Shown piece after piece: positions 62,498 to 64,000 of a DNA stretch of 64,000 nt (the stretch's first letter is position 1; every line of letters starts with the position of its first letter). A program made the translations under genes and the position numbers. The notes under the pieces were generated by a model. That model searched no databases. It had not been told where the DNA came from and saw only the letters and a program-made list of their open reading frames with translations. This DNA is from Blastocatellia bacterium (lineage in GTDB: Bacteria > Acidobacteriota > Blastocatellia > Chloracidobacteriales > JADJPF01), in contig JADJPF010000027.1 of NCBI GenBank assembly GCA_016713405.1, forward strand, positions 62,001-126,000, read 5' to 3'.

Positions 62498-62543
62498 TTC
62501 AAGCTTGAGTCTAGAAGTTTCTAAAATTTATTTTAAGCTTGAA
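62498..62543. repeat. Inverted repeat between trpA and the kinase gene
   Basis: TTCAAGCTT (62498-62506) and AAGCTTGAA (62535-62543) are exact complements separated by 28 bases. It lies about 135 bases after the trpA stop and 86 before the kinase ATG. It may be part of an operator or a transcript hairpin; the core AAGCTT is itself a palindrome. Confidence 0.35.
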
Positions 62544-62628
62544 GGCATTATTGAAAAGTTTACAAAATATCTACCAGCTAGTAGGTTTGCGTAAAGAAAA
62601 TTAATAGGCAGCATTTAGCTTTGAGGTT

Positions 62629-64000
62629 ATGACTGGTCAACAAATCTTAAATTACAAGATGGGCAAAAAACTAGGCGAAGGTGGGCAAGGGCAAGTTTAC
62701 GAAGCTGAAGATATAAAGCTACGCCGCAAAGTTGCAATTAAATTTCTTCCCTCCGAACTGGTTGCCGATGAAAAATCCCGCAAACGTTTCTTAAGAGAAG
62801 CACAACTGGCTTCTGCCTTGGATCACCCAAATATATGTACTATTTATGAAATTAATGAGTTTGAAGGCATGCATTTTATTGTAATGCAATACCTAGAAGG
62901 CAAACGACTAAAACAAATGGTACGAGGTAATCCTTTAGAAATAGAATTTGCTATTTCTATTGCTTTACAACTAGCTGATGCTTTAGCTGCTGCACATGAA
63001 AAAGGGGTTATCCATCGAGATGTTAAAGCTACAAATATTATGGTCAATGACCGGGGTCAGGCAAAAATCCTAGATTTTGGTTTAGCTAAAGCTACTACTA
63101 ATATTGGAGATCATGCAGTAAGAGATTTAACACAACAAGGAGTTCCATTTGGCACTGCTGGTTATATGTCTCCAGAACAAGCTAGAGGGCTTAATATTGA
63201 TAGCCGTACAGATGTATTTTCTTTAGGTGTAGTTATCTATGAAATGGTGACAGGTAAGTTGCCATTTTTAGGCAAAAGTAGTGTAGAGATAATGCATGCT
63301 GTATTACATAATGAGCCTGTGCCAGTAATGCAAATAGTTCCTGACTTACCATTACGCTTACAGCAAATTATTGAAAAAGCAATGGCTAAGGAAGTTAATC
63401 AACGTTATCAATCAATCAGAGAACTTTTTAATGACCTTAAAGCACTAGAACGAGAACTAGGTAAAACAGGAAAATATTATGAACCCACACAATTAGTTAG
63501 TCCAAGACATAAAAAGAGTTCTTGGTTAAAAGATGGGATGATGAGTTGGTTATATAAACGTTTTCGTACTTCACGCGAATCAACTATTCCTTCTCAACCT
63601 ACTCCGACACCTTCAGGTATAGGGGCAAGCAATACGCCTCCAATTCCTACAAATCGTTCTACAATTGATGAACTGCCACCACTTTTTGATACTAGCCCAC
63701 CATCACAGATTAGGACTAATGATGTAAAAACTAGTGGTACAGAAAAACGTCGTACAGTAGCAATAATGCCTTTTAAGAATTTAAGCGGCAATCCAGAAAC
63801 AGACTTTTATAGTTTTTCTTTAGCTGATAGCGTTATCACAGAACTAGCTTCCTTAAAATCTTTAGTTGTCCGTCCTTCTAGTTATATTGCTCGTTATCAA
63901 AATCAAGAAATAGACCCACAACAAGTAGGAAAAGAATTAGCAGTTGATGCAGTGCTAATCAGCACCTACTTAAAGGCTGGAAATAGATTTCGGGTAACTC
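62629..64000 (+). CDS. Ser/Thr protein kinase with TolB-like domain, 3' end outside window
   Basis: 457 residues are visible; the frame is open at the edge. The PknB-type kinase domain spans about 10-275: GEGGQGQVYEA (Gly loop), VAIKFLP (Lys), HRDVKATNIMV, DFGLA, GTAGYMSPEQARG and DVFSLGVVIYEM. A Ser/Pro/Thr-rich linker with a basic helix (LYKRFRTSRES) follows. From about 378, RRTVAIMPFKNLSGNPETDFYSFSLADSVITELASLKSLVVRPSS is the TolB/FlgO-like start seen in many acidobacterial kinases. No membrane span is visible. It could phosphorylate partners of the FHA proteins nearby, by inference. Confidence 0.93.
   Translation, partial: MTGQQILNYKMGKKLGEGGQGQVYEAEDIKLRRKVAIKFLPSELVADEKSRKRFLREAQLASALDHPNICTIYEINEFEGMHFIVMQYLEGKRLKQMVRGNPLEIEFAISIALQLADALAAAHEKGVIHRDVKATNIMVNDRGQAKILDFGLAKATTNIGDHAVRDLTQQGVPFGTAGYMSPEQARGLNIDSRTDVFSLGVVIYEMVTGKLPFLGKSSVEIMHAVLHNEPVPVMQIVPDLPLRLQQIIEKAMAKEVNQRYQSIRELFNDLKALERELGKTGKYYEPTQLVSPRHKKSSWLKDGMMSWLYKRFRTSRESTIPSQPTPTPSGIGASNTPPIPTNRSTIDELPPLFDTSPPSQIRTNDVKTSGTEKRRTVAIMPFKNLSGNPETDFYSFSLADSVITELASLKSLVVRPSSYIARYQNQEIDPQQVGKELAVDAVLISTYLKAGNRFRVT

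Noticed and set aside
1..64000. tRNA, rRNA or CRISPR arrays and insertion sequences
   Set aside because: No T-loop or cloverleaf pattern, no regular spaced repeats and no transposase frame was seen.

Overview
The window is AT-rich, compact bacterial DNA with an envelope that looks Gram-negative (lipoproteins, TonB-type proteins, an HME-RND efflux system, outer-membrane barrels). A Ser/Thr kinase with a C-terminal TolB-like domain, many FHA proteins, a GTP-dependent PEP carboxykinase, an ECF sigma factor beside TonB-type proteins and an AIM24 protein suggest an acidobacterial lineage, perhaps Blastocatellia-like. This is inference from gene families; there is no rRNA gene here to confirm it.

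Layout. 1-2.4 kb: prepilin fragment, cysteine-less TlpA-like protein, sugar-nucleotide dehydratase-like gene. 2.4-9.3 kb: Hpt/receiver regulator, TPR plus beta-barrel (YaiO-like) gene, HEAT-repeat protein, family 2 glycosyltransferase and DoxX-like membrane protein, which together resemble a synthase-dependent polysaccharide export cluster. 9.3-15.6 kb: czcCBA heavy-metal efflux operon with a Cys-rich leader gene. 15.8-21.7 kb: pckG, an FGE-fold protein, a SelU/AhpC-TSA_2-like protein with an in-frame TGA at the redox cysteine (candidate selenocysteine), a Tic20-like protein, mazG and AIM24. 21.7-24.6 kb: a 909-residue patatin-like phospholipase behind two TetR-type palindromes. 26.7-40.7 kb: a complete-looking block for the core of a non-flagellar type III secretion system (T3SS), all on the minus strand. 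40.9-46 kb: zinc-ribbon protein with three copies of a short motif, FHA-GAF-adenylate cyclase, primary sigma factor. 46.3-52.8 kb: rdgB, DUF427, ECF sigma with an anti-sigma/TonB fusion, a second TonB protein, murA, HIT and PilZ proteins. 53-58.3 kb: twin-FHA protein, ankyrin protein, mgtE, DUF4349. 58.4-62.4 kb: trpC-x-trpF-trpB-trpA. 62.6 kb to the end: Ser/Thr kinase, cut by the window.

The main find is the T3SS. It has a lipoprotein SctJ, an SctI-like rod, a translocator-type TPR chaperone and a hydrophobic/coiled-coil secreted candidate, which mark a non-flagellar injectisome. Yet it also keeps flagellar traits: a FliO homologue, a FliG-like protein between SctJ and SctL, a flagellar gene order and a FliA/WhiG-type sigma factor at its head. 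SctQ carries an FHA domain. No SctV, SctC, SctD or SctF gene is seen in the window. The patatin gene next door is a plausible ExoU-like effector and shares an N-terminal motif with the secreted candidate.

Caution: at least six genes carry single-base frame breaks, mostly in A/T homopolymers (yaiO-like, HEAT, selenoprotein 3' end, cyclase, a small Lys/Glu-rich gene, trpB). They look more like sequencing deletions than genuine decay. The in-frame TGA in the SelU-like gene and the in-frame TAG in sctO are a different class, being substitutions rather than indels.
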